From Streptomyces actinomycinicus (lineage in GTDB: Bacteria > Actinomycetota > Actinomycetes > Streptomycetales > Streptomycetaceae), in contig NZ_JAERRK010000005.1 of NCBI RefSeq assembly GCF_016741775.1, positions 402,972 to 466,971 of the forward strand: 64,000 nucleotides of DNA, in the 5' to 3' direction. The notes beneath the pieces are model-generated. The model searched no databases. It had not been told where the DNA came from and saw nothing but the letters and a program-made list of their open reading frames with translations. Made by a program: the position numbers and the translations under genes. This document shows, in pieces, positions 53,516 through 60,674 of the stretch. Position 1 is the stretch's first letter. Every line of letters starts with the position of its first letter.

Positions 53516-55059
53516 CCCGCGTCGTCCTCGGCCTGATCCTCTCCGGAGGGTTCCGGGGCCCGGGGCGGAGCCCCGGGACGGTCGCTGCCCGGCCTGCCGG
53601 CACGGGCGACTGGAGGGACGAGGTCAGCGGCCGGGGGGACGAGGTCGGCGGCCGGGACGATGTTCGCGGCCCGGTGGTCGAGGCCGGCGGCCGGGTGGTC
53701 GAGGCCGGCGGCCGGGTGGTCGAGGCCGGCGGCCAGGACCAGCGGCAACGGCTCGGCCGGCGCCAGCGCGGGATCGTCGACGAAGAACGTCCGCACACGT
53801 CCCGGCTCGGACTGCGGTGTCTCGAACCGCACCGTGACCCGCCCCAGCCCGCTCCCCTGCACCCACCCGGGACCCCACTCGGCGTGCCGCACGTCCTGCC
53901 CGGCCCGCCACTGCCGCTCGGCCGGCTCCGGCTGCTCCGCCGGCGCCTCGGGCACGGCCTCGTCGGCCGGATCCGCTGCCCGCTCCCCCGCCGCCTGCGC
54001 GAACAGGTCCTCCTGCGTGTAGTCGGCGAGCCCGGTGACCCCCACCCCGAGCAGCCGCACCCCGCCCGTGGTGTCCACGGAGTCCAGCAGCCGCGCAGCC
54101 GCCTCCCGGACGACCGCCGGATCGTCCGTGGGCCCCCGGAGCGTCTCGGAGCGGGTCAGCGTCGAGAAGTCGTACCGCCGTACCTTGAGCACTATGGTCC
54201 GCCCGGACACCCCGGCCTCCCGCAGCCGCCGTACACACCGGTCGGCGAGCCGCTGCACCTCCAGACCGACCCGCAGCCGGTCGTGGATGTCCACGTCGTA
54301 GGTGTCCTCCACCGACACGGACTTGGCCTCCCGCTCCGCCACCACCGGCCGCTCGTCCCTGGCCAGCGCCATCGCGTACAGGGCGTGCCCGTGGGCCTTG
54401 CCGAGCAGCCGGACCAGCTCGTCCTCGCCCGCCTCGGCCAGTTCCTCCACCGTGGTGATCCCGGCCCTGCGCAGATGGTCCCCGGTGGCCGGACCGACCC
54501 CCGGCAGCGTGCGCACCGGCATCGGTCCCAGCAGCGTCCGCTCGGTCCCCGGCTCGATCAGCACCAGACCGTCCGGCTTGGCCTGCTCCGACGCGATCTT
54601 CGCGAGCATCTTGGAGGCGGCGAGCCCCACCGATCCGGTGAGCCCGGTGACCGCCCGGATGTCCGCCCGCAGCCTGATCCCGGCCTGCCGGGCCGACTCC
54701 CTGTCCCGGGCCGCTCCCCCGGCCTCCAGGTCCACGAACGCCTCGTCCAGGCTCAGCGGCTCCACCAGCGGTGACAGCTCCCGCAGCAGCGCCATCACCT
54801 GCTCGCTGACCGCCCGGTAGAGGGCGAAGCGCGGCACCAGATAGGCGGCGTTGGGTGCGAGCCGGCGGGCCTGTGCCATGGGCATCGCCGAATGGACCCC
54901 GAACACCCGTGCCTCGTACGACGCGGTGGCCACCACCCCGCGCGGTCCGAGCCCGCCCACGACGACCGCCTTCCCGCGCAGGCTCGGCTTGGACGCCTGC
55001 TCCACCGAGGCGAAGAAGGCATCCATGTCGAGATGCAGGATCGTGGGCGCGTTTCTCAC
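53437..55059 (-). CDS. dinB: DNA polymerase IV with long C-terminal extension
   Basis: A 540-residue Y-family polymerase that copies past lesions. Catalytic residues are Asp11 and Asp13 (HLDMDAFFASVE) and Asp105-Glu106 (SLDEAF, 103-108); palm, thumb and little-finger regions follow to about residue 345. The remaining 190 residues are non-standard: a PcrA-tudor-like segment (VRHAEWGPGWVQGSGLGRVTVRFE), then repeats of the form AAGLDHP encoded by 21-bp units. The GTG at 55059 is used; the longer frame has no family match. The tail of the gene overlaps the PRC-barrel gene by 79 bases. Confidence 0.9.
   Translation of the reverse strand: MRNAPTILHLDMDAFFASVEQASKPSLRGKAVVVGGLGPRGVVATASYEARVFGVHSAMPMAQARRLAPNAAYLVPRFALYRAVSEQVMALLRELSPLVEPLSLDEAFVDLEAGGAARDRESARQAGIRLRADIRAVTGLTGSVGLAASKMLAKIASEQAKPDGLVLIEPGTERTLLGPMPVRTLPGVGPATGDHLRRAGITTVEELAEAGEDELVRLLGKAHGHALYAMALARDERPVVAEREAKSVSVEDTYDVDIHDRLRVGLEVQRLADRCVRRLREAGVSGRTIVLKVRRYDFSTLTRSETLRGPTDDPAVVREAAARLLDSVDTTGGVRLLGVGVTGLADYTQEDLFAQAAGERAADPADEAVPEAPAEQPEPAERQWRAGQDVRHAEWGPGWVQGSGLGRVTVRFETPQSEPGRVRTFFVDDPALAPAEPLPLVLAAGLDHPAAGLDHPAAGLDHRAANIVPAADLVPPAADLVPPVARAGRPGSDRPGAPPRAPEPSGEDQAEDDAGQDSSEPASLPKSWSGTVGGEATSSP
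53623..53745 (-). repeat. Degenerate 21-bp repeats in dinB 3' region
   Basis: Units of the type GAGGCCGGCGGCCGGGTGGT are tandem at 53680-53700, 53701-53721 and 53722-53742; degenerate relatives lie at about 53623-53679. They encode A-A-G-L-D-H-P heptads on the minus strand. Confidence 0.8.
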
Positions 55060-55138
55060 ATGTCCGATGCTGCACCACGGCACTGACAATGCGGTGGTGC
55101 GGCGGGCGCCGCTGGTGCAGCGGACAGTGACCCGGTGG

Positions 55139-55822
55139 TCAGACCGCCCGGTTGCGGCGCCGCGCCAGCTCGTCCGCCGGGTTGTGGCCGACGAGCGTCT
55201 CGCCGGTGTCGACGCGCTCGCCGTGCAGCTGGGAGAGGGCGCTTTCCACGTCCCGCCACACCACACCGACGGCGATCCCGAAGACGCCCTGGCCGCCCTG
55301 GAGCAGTGCGTGCACCTCGTCCGGCGACGTGCACTCGTACACCGTGGCACCGTCGCTCATCAGCGTCATCCGCCCCAGGTCACGGAAACCGCGTTCCCTG
55401 AGGTGCTGGACGGCCGTGCGAATGTTCTGCAGCGACACCCCGGTGTCCAGGAAGCGTTTCACGACCTTCAGGACGACCACGTCCCGGAAGCTGTACAGAC
55501 GCTGCGTGCCGGACCCGTACGCGGGCCGCACACTGGGCTCGACCAGGCCGGTGCGGGCCCAGTAGTCGAGCTGCCGATAGGTGATGCCGGCAGCCGCGCA
55601 GGCGGTGGGCCCGCGGTAGCCGATCTCCTCGGACGCCATGGACGCCACCCCTCCGCCGTTCGGCACCGCCATCGGCAACTGTGGGGCGTGATCGGCCCCG
55701 CTGCCGGGATGGGGGACTCCCCCGCCGGAGCGCAGCCGCGAGTTCGGGGGCGGGTACGGACCGCTCTCCCCGAAACCGCGTCCGGGGGCACCCCCAGCCG
55801 TACCGTCGCCGCTGATCCTCAC
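55139..55822 (-). CDS. MerR family regulator (Rv1830-like), with REP-like insert in N terminus
   Basis: A 227-residue regulator. The MerR helix-turn-helix begins near residue 68 (GYRGPTACAAAGITYRQLDYWARTGLVEPSV ... GTQRLYSFRDVVVLKVVKRFLDTGVSL), and the C-terminal part continues to a conserved ELARRR. The GTG at 55822 has GGAGG 6 bases upstream; an internal ATG (MASEEIGYRG) could also serve. Residues about 20-40 (PPPNSRLRSGGGVPHPGSG) are the translation of a repetitive Streptomyces intergenic motif. Its order after BFN matches Rv1830 in mycobacteria. Confidence 0.85.
   Translation of the reverse strand: MRISGDGTAGGAPGRGFGESGPYPPPNSRLRSGGGVPHPGSGADHAPQLPMAVPNGGGVASMASEEIGYRGPTACAAAGITYRQLDYWARTGLVEPSVRPAYGSGTQRLYSFRDVVVLKVVKRFLDTGVSLQNIRTAVQHLRERGFRDLGRMTLMSDGATVYECTSPDEVHALLQGGQGVFGIAVGVVWRDVESALSQLHGERVDTGETLVGHNPADELARRRNRAV
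55705..55755. repeat. REP-like palindromic element inside MerR gene
   Basis: GGGGGACTCCCCCGCCGGAG-type sequence, followed by the partly symmetric CGCAGCCGCGAGTTCGGGGG, is a kind often seen between Streptomyces genes. It is translated here as Pro/Gly-rich linker. Confidence 0.55.
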
Positions 55823-56085
55823 GCCGACCTCCGTCCTTGACCTGCCTTCTCGACGGTAGGCAGTCACCAGGGGTGCGTCAACGATCGCCACACTCGGCAC
55901 GCCGAGTGATAATCACCCTAGGAGTGGTTTCCCGTGTCCCACCGCGGGGAAAGGCTAGCCGAATGCGCTGGCGGGGGGCCGTAGGACGCTCTCACTGGCC
56001 GGGGGCAATTGCCGGGGAACGGTCCGCGCGAAGCCGCCCGCCGCCCCGACGGAGACCCGGGTGCGGCGGGCAAGGCCCGCGCGTC

Positions 56086-56559
56086 TCACTGGCTGCTGGT
56101 GCCGAAGTCCTCGGGCGAGATCTGGTCGAGGAACTCGCGGAACTTCTCCACCTCGTCCTCCTGCTCATCGGGAATGGCGATGCCCGCGTCGTCCAGCACC
56201 GTGTCACTGCCGTAGATCGGCGTTCCGGTGCGCAGGGCCAGCGCTATGGCATCGGAGGGCCGGGCGCTGACCTCGACCCCGCTGGCGAACACCAGCTCCG
56301 CGTAGAAGACGCCTTCCCGCAGATCGGTGATACGCACTTCGGTCAGCTCCTGGCCGACGGCCTCCAGCACGTCCTTGAACAGGTCGTGGGTCAGCGGTCG
56401 CGCGGGGGCCATGCCCTGCTGGGCGAAGGCGATCGCCGTCGCCTCCCCCGGCCCGATCCAGATGGGGAGGTAACGGTCGCCCCCCACTTCTCGCAGGAGC
56501 ACGATCGGTTGGTTGGAGGGCATTTCGACCCGGACACCTACGACATCGAGCTCGTTCAC
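56086..56559 (-). CDS. Bifunctional nuclease family protein (DUF151/BFN)
   Basis: A 157-residue protein of the BFN family. MNELDVVGVRVEMPSNQPIVLLREVGGDRYLPIWIGPGEATAIAFAQQG is the conserved opening, followed by LTHDLFKDVLEAVGQELTEVRITDLREGVFYAEL and SARPSDAIALALRTGTPIY, the last being the strongest signature. Plant homologues have nuclease activity; the bacterial role is uncertain. It lies between an FtsR-like MerR gene (85-base gap) and another MerR gene, the same order as Rv1828-Rv1829-Rv1830. Confidence 0.92.
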   Translation of the reverse strand: MNELDVVGVRVEMPSNQPIVLLREVGGDRYLPIWIGPGEATAIAFAQQGMAPARPLTHDLFKDVLEAVGQELTEVRITDLREGVFYAELVFASGVEVSARPSDAIALALRTGTPIYGSDTVLDDAGIAIPDEQEDEVEKFREFLDQISPEDFGTSSQ

Positions 56560-56644
56560 ACAGCAACCCTAGGCCGTGGTCGGGACGTTTGGGTAGTCGG
56601 GCCGGGAACAGGTGGCCGATCCGGCCGGTCCGGGGCACTCCGGG

Positions 56645-57382
56645 TCAGGGCAGCCGCACGCCCAGCGCGGTCTTCACCAGAGCGGCGTGGAGCTTCACGG
56701 TGAGCGCCGCCAGCTCCTTCGTACGGGCCTCGGCCAGGGCCCTGGTCTGGGGGTTGCGGTGACGCTTCAGCGGGGCCACCACTTGGTCGACCAGCCCCGC
56801 CTCGCGGTCGGCGGCGGCCTTCATCGCCCGAAGGTGGCGCGGCTCGATCCCGAACCGGCCCAGCTCGGAGACGAGCGCCGCGACGGTGACCGCCTCGGCG
56901 TCATAGGCCCCGTCCGCCAGCGGAGCGACGAGCCCGTAGGACTCCCACTCCTTCAGCTCGTCCTCTCCGATGTCCGCGGCGGCCAGCAGCTCCGCCCTGC
57001 CCACCCTGGCCACCGTCGGCCCCTCCACGGGCGCCGGCACGTCGTCCGCAGTGCGCTGACGCCCGACCAGGGGCAGCGCGACGGCCTCGCCCCGCTCCAT
57101 GGCGTCCAGGTGCTCGCGGATCACCTTGAGCGGCAGATAGTGGTCCCGCTGCATCCGCAGGACGTGCCCGAGGCGCTCGACGTCCCCGGCGCTGAACTTG
57201 CGATACCCCGACGGGGTCCGCTGCGGCTCGATGAGCCCCTCCGACTCCAGGAAGCGGATCTTGGAGATGGTCACTTCGGGGAACTCGTCGCGCAGCACGG
57301 TCAGCACCGTGCCGATGCTCATCAGCCCACTGTCCCTGGCGGCGGTACCGCTTCCGGCACCGCCGCTCGGTGTTTGAAGCAT
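56645..57382 (-). CDS. MerR family regulator, FtsR-like (Rv1828-type)
   Basis: A 245-residue MerR protein. The DNA-binding part is at about residues 20-90 (MSIGTVLTVLRDEFPEVTISKIRFLESEGLIEPQRTPSGYRKFSAGDVERL), with a long effector or dimer region after it. Its sequence and position immediately after the FHA protein gene match corynebacterial FtsR and mycobacterial Rv1828; FtsR activates ftsZ transcription in Corynebacterium. A role in cell division control is inferred by homology. A hairpin lies in the 42-base gap before the gene. Confidence 0.88.
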   Translation of the reverse strand: MLQTPSGGAGSGTAARDSGLMSIGTVLTVLRDEFPEVTISKIRFLESEGLIEPQRTPSGYRKFSAGDVERLGHVLRMQRDHYLPLKVIREHLDAMERGEAVALPLVGRQRTADDVPAPVEGPTVARVGRAELLAAADIGEDELKEWESYGLVAPLADGAYDAEAVTVAALVSELGRFGIEPRHLRAMKAAADREAGLVDQVVAPLKRHRNPQTRALAEARTKELAALTVKLHAALVKTALGVRLP

Positions 57383-57399
57383 GGACCTTCCCTGGGGTC

Positions 57400-57420
57400 C
57401 CCCCGGACGCGGTCCGGGGG
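57400..57420 (-). terminator. Intercistronic hairpin between FHA and FtsR-like genes
   Basis: A perfect 9-bp inverted repeat (57400-57408 and 57412-57420) with a 3-base loop sits in the 42-base gap between the two genes. It may attenuate transcription or simply be a REP-like element. Confidence 0.5.
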
Positions 57421-57424
57421 CGGG

Positions 57425-58255
57425 TCAGATGCCCTGCCGGCTCGCGTAGAACACCAGCCGGTACTTTCCGATCTGCACCTCGTCACCGTTCGACAGGGCG
57501 ACCTGGTCGATGCGCTCGCGGTTGACGTACGTGCCGTTCAGGCTGCCCACGTCGGCCACCGTGAAGGAGCCGTCCGGGTGGCGCCGGAACTCCACGTGCC
57601 GCCGGGAGACCGTCACGTCGTCCAGGAAGATGTCGCTCTGCGGGTGACGGCCGGCCGTGGTCAGGTCACTGTCCAGCAGGAAGCGGCTGCCCGAGTTCGG
57701 CCCCCGGCGCACCACCAGCAGCGCCGAGCCCATCGGCAGCGCGTCCACCGCGGCCTGCGCCTCCGGCGACAGCATCGGCATCTGCGTCTGACCGGTGACC
57801 TCGGCGTCGTAGGCCTCGAGACCGGAGATCGAGATCGTGGACGTCGTCTCGGACGCTCGCTCGGGCGCCACTCCAGGGCGCAGCGGCGCCCCACAGTTGG
57901 AGCAGAACCGGGCGTTCTCCGCATTCCGGTTACCGCACCTCGTACACACCAGGACCGACATGGACGGATCCTCCTGCCGCGGCTGCCCCGCCGGGGCGTT
58001 GGACGCGTACGGGTCGGAGGCAAACCCTCCACCCGTACCTGAGGTTGACGGTTGCCCGAAACCTATGCCTCCGGACTGGGCAGGGTCAACAGACGCCGCG
58101 CCCTGACCACCGGAAATGTCACCGCCCGGACCAGCGACCTGGTCCCGGAACAGTGGGCGCTGGCCCTCCGCGTCAGGCTGTGCGCGATGGCGAGCGGTCG
58201 CGTTGTCGCTGCCCTCTCGCGCGCTCTTGCCGAACAACTTCGCAAACAACTTCAC
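57425..58255 (-). CDS. FHA-domain protein, GarA/OdhI-like with zinc ribbon
   Basis: A 276-residue protein. A basic start (MKLFAKLFGKSAREG) and Gly-rich linker lead to a zinc ribbon (Cys104, 107, 118, 121), an ETTS motif at 136-139, and a C-terminal FHA domain with Gly202-Arg203, Ser217-Arg218-Arg219-His220 and Asn240. In GarA/OdhI the ETTS threonines are phosphorylated by PknB/PknG and the FHA domain then folds back, switching inhibition of 2-oxoglutarate dehydrogenase and glutamate enzymes. Conservation of all parts suggests the same switch; the zinc ribbon and long N terminus are additional to mycobacterial GarA. AAGGGG precedes the GTG. Confidence 0.92.
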   Translation of the reverse strand: MKLFAKLFGKSAREGSDNATARHRAQPDAEGQRPLFRDQVAGPGGDISGGQGAASVDPAQSGGIGFGQPSTSGTGGGFASDPYASNAPAGQPRQEDPSMSVLVCTRCGNRNAENARFCSNCGAPLRPGVAPERASETTSTISISGLEAYDAEVTGQTQMPMLSPEAQAAVDALPMGSALLVVRRGPNSGSRFLLDSDLTTAGRHPQSDIFLDDVTVSRRHVEFRRHPDGSFTVADVGSLNGTYVNRERIDQVALSNGDEVQIGKYRLVFYASRQGI

Positions 58256-58445
58256 GGGCGATTCCCCTTGACCGAAACAGACCCGCCCGTGGGGCAGGAC
58301 GAACCCTGATTGCCTACACCGGCCGAGCCGGACATTCTCACAACGTCCGTATCCACCAAACAGTTTCCATCACGCACCACCCCTTCGGTGCGCCGACCCC
58401 CCGCAACCTCATGCCCCTGCCGGACGTACCGCATGCACCACCGGT

Positions 58446-59309
58446 TCACTGGGAGGACGACCGAGCGTAGTCAGGCCGCTTCACCTGTCGCAAGGCGTCC
58501 ACGACGATCTTGTCCGACCGCTCCACGGTCACCGTGGCCTGCTCCTTCTCCAAGGTCTGCACCACGCCTCCAGGGATGTTCAGCGCCGGCTCGAGGTCCT
58601 GCGGCTTGCCGATGACCTTGAAACGAAAGGGGGCGTTGATCTTGTTCCCGTCGACGCTCACAGACTTACCGGAACCGGTGAAGTAGGTGCCTGCCACCAC
58701 CCGGACCCCGTTGACCTGGATCGCCTCCGCGCCGGCCGCGCGCAACTCCTGGATCGCATCGAGCAGCATGTCCGCCTGGACCGTCCCCTTCGTGTCCTCG
58801 ATCGTCATGGTGATGCCGGGACCCCGCGCCGCCACGGTGCCCGCCAGGACGCCGAGTTGCTTCTCCTTCTCGGCAGTCTGCTTGCGGGCCTCCGCCGCCT
58901 GGTCGGAGCTGCTCTGCAACTCCTGACGCTGCTTTTCGAGTCCCTGCTTCTCGTCCTCAAGACGCTGAGTACGCGAATCCAGTTCATCGAGGATGCGGAC
59001 AAGATCTTCCTGACGTGCGCCGCGCAGTGCGCTGTCGGTGTCGCTGTTGGACGCCACCTGCACGGCCAGGCCGAAGCCGAGGCCGAACAGCAGCAGCGCG
59101 ACGATGAGTTGGGCCCGCGTGAAGCGCGGCGGCCACAGCCCCTTGACGAGCCGCTGCCGGCCGGTCAGCGGCTGCCCGGACTGCTCCCCGGCCGGCTGCC
59201 CGGCCTCGGGCGCGGACAGGGGCACCTCGGCCGGCAGTTCTCTGCGCAGCCTGTTCTCGGGCTGGTCGGGCCGGCCGTCGCGGTCGTTCTGCTCGCTCAT
59301 GAACCTCAC
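58446..59309 (-). CDS. DUF881 protein, second copy
   Basis: A protein of 287 residues. One membrane helix (residues about 68-86, LIVALLLFGLGFGLAVQV) is followed by a coiled coil (LDELDSRTQRLEDEKQGLEKQRQELQSSSDQAAEARKQT) and the DUF881 domain (ARGPGITMTIEDTKG ... INAPFRFKVIGKPQDL ... VERSDKIVVDAL). The GTG at 59309 overlaps the Sbp stop as GTGA; an ATG at 59300 is an alternative. The family accompanies Sbp in actinobacteria and Firmicutes, near division or envelope genes; function unknown. Confidence 0.9.
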   Translation of the reverse strand: MRFMSEQNDRDGRPDQPENRLRRELPAEVPLSAPEAGQPAGEQSGQPLTGRQRLVKGLWPPRFTRAQLIVALLLFGLGFGLAVQVASNSDTDSALRGARQEDLVRILDELDSRTQRLEDEKQGLEKQRQELQSSSDQAAEARKQTAEKEKQLGVLAGTVAARGPGITMTIEDTKGTVQADMLLDAIQELRAAGAEAIQVNGVRVVAGTYFTGSGKSVSVDGNKINAPFRFKVIGKPQDLEPALNIPGGVVQTLEKEQATVTVERSDKIVVDALRQVKRPDYARSSSQ

Positions 59310-59638
59310 GCCCGGAAGACGTGCCGCCGGATCGCCGCGGCGTTGGAGAAGATACGGATACCCAGGACCACGACGACACCCGTGGACAGCTGCGCGCCCA
59401 CACCCAACTTGTCGCCGAGGAAGACGATCAACGCGGCCACGACCACGTTGGACAGGAACGACACCACGAAGACCTTGTCGTCGAAGATGCCGTCCAGCAT
59501 GGCCCGCAGACCGCCGAAGACGGCGTCCAGCGCCGCGACGACGGCGATCGGCAGATAAGGCTCGACGACCGCCGGAACCTCGGGCCGGACCAACAGGCCG
59601 GCCACGACTCCCACGACGAGGCCCAGTACGGCGATCAC
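59306..59638 (-). CDS. sbp: Small basic protein (Sbp, DUF1290)
   Basis: A 110-residue membrane protein with three hydrophobic segments: residues 1-17 (MIAVLGLVVGVVAGLLV), 28-45 and 58-100 (VSFLSNVVVAALIVFLGDKLGVGAQLSTGVVVVLGIRIF). It matches the Sbp family, encoded beside ftsZ in some Firmicutes, here between two DUF881 genes. Both junctions are 4-base stop/start overlaps (ATGA and GTGA), so the three proteins are translated together and may form one complex in the membrane. Confidence 0.9.
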   Translation of the reverse strand: MIAVLGLVVGVVAGLLVRPEVPAVVEPYLPIAVVAALDAVFGGLRAMLDGIFDDKVFVVSFLSNVVVAALIVFLGDKLGVGAQLSTGVVVVLGIRIFSNAAAIRRHVFRA

Positions 59639-60543
59639 GATGTGCCCTTCTCAGTCTTCTCGGTGCTCGGCTGTGCTGTACGTACGATCACGCTGGGTGC
59701 GGCGGGCAACCGGACGTCGCCCTCCACGGAGATCGTGGCGCGGATGCCGTAGTTCTCTTCCAGAGCATGCAGATACAGGCCGTCGGCGCTGTTCTGGAAC
59801 CTGGTGCTCAGCCTCTCCCCGTCCCCCACCGCCAGCACCGTGTACGGCGGCACCAGCGGCCTGTTGTCGACCAGTATCGCGTCACCCGCGGCCCTGATCG
59901 CGGACAGGGCGGTCAGCCGCTGCCCGTTGATGGAGACGGCCTCGGCGCCCGAGGCCCACAGCCCGTTGACCACGCGCTGCATGTCGCGGTCGCGCACCCG
60001 GCCGGTGTCGGAGAAGCCCGAGGTCTCCCGCGGGTTGCTGCCGTCACCGCCGCTGCTGGCCTCCTTGGCGTCGTCCACGACGAGCTTGACGCCCGGCCCG
60101 TGCGCCGCGGTGGCCCCCGACAGCAGACCCACGAGATCCGCCTGGGCGCTGCCTCCGCTGGACTTCAGAGCCGCCCGCTGGCGCGCGCCGACGTCGTCGC
60201 GCAGCTCGTCGACAGTGTCCTCGAGCTGGTCCGCGTCCTCCGTCTCGCTGTCGATGCGATCGATCAGCTCCTGACGCTCCTTGGCCACCACGGGCGCGGC
60301 CACCCGCGCCTGTGCCGCCCCGACGGTCACGACCAGCGCCGCGAGCACGAGGCCGGCGGCCAGTCCCAGCTTGGCCCGGAGCGTCTTCGGCAGACCGCCC
60401 TCGCCCCGGGCCTTCTTCCGGGCGGCGGCTTCGGCGTACCCGTCGTCGAGGCTGTGGTCCATGACGTTGGTGATCAACGACATGGAGGCGTCCGGACGCT
60501 GCGGCCGCGCGGGGCTGCTCCGAACGGGGGGTTGCTGCGGCAT
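59635..60543 (-). CDS. DUF881 protein, first copy
   Basis: A 302-residue membrane protein: polar N terminus (MSLITNVMDHSLDDGYAEAAARKK), one helix (about residues 60-80, LAAGLVLAALVVTVGAAQA), a coiled coil (ERQELIDRIDSETEDADQLEDTVDELRDD), then the DUF881 domain (HGPGVKLVVDDAKEA ... AEAVSINGQRLTALSAIRAAG ... GIRATISVEGDVRLP). The ATG at 60543 is taken, with another at 60552 possible. Its stop overlaps the sbp start (ATGA). The second copy after sbp is a diverged paralogue. Confidence 0.9.
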   Translation of the reverse strand: MPQQPPVRSSPARPQRPDASMSLITNVMDHSLDDGYAEAAARKKARGEGGLPKTLRAKLGLAAGLVLAALVVTVGAAQARVAAPVVAKERQELIDRIDSETEDADQLEDTVDELRDDVGARQRAALKSSGGSAQADLVGLLSGATAAHGPGVKLVVDDAKEASSGGDGSNPRETSGFSDTGRVRDRDMQRVVNGLWASGAEAVSINGQRLTALSAIRAAGDAILVDNRPLVPPYTVLAVGDGERLSTRFQNSADGLYLHALEENYGIRATISVEGDVRLPAAPSVIVRTAQPSTEKTEKGTS

Positions 60544-60674
60544 GCCGCACATCGTCGCATGTCGCGACCAGTACCTCCGAACGGCCCCACCGGCGTGCCG
60601 GACAGGCCCCCTTGGGGGACACTTGTCCGGCACGCACGCGTGCAGCGGCTTTTGCCGTTCCGGACCGCCGGGTG

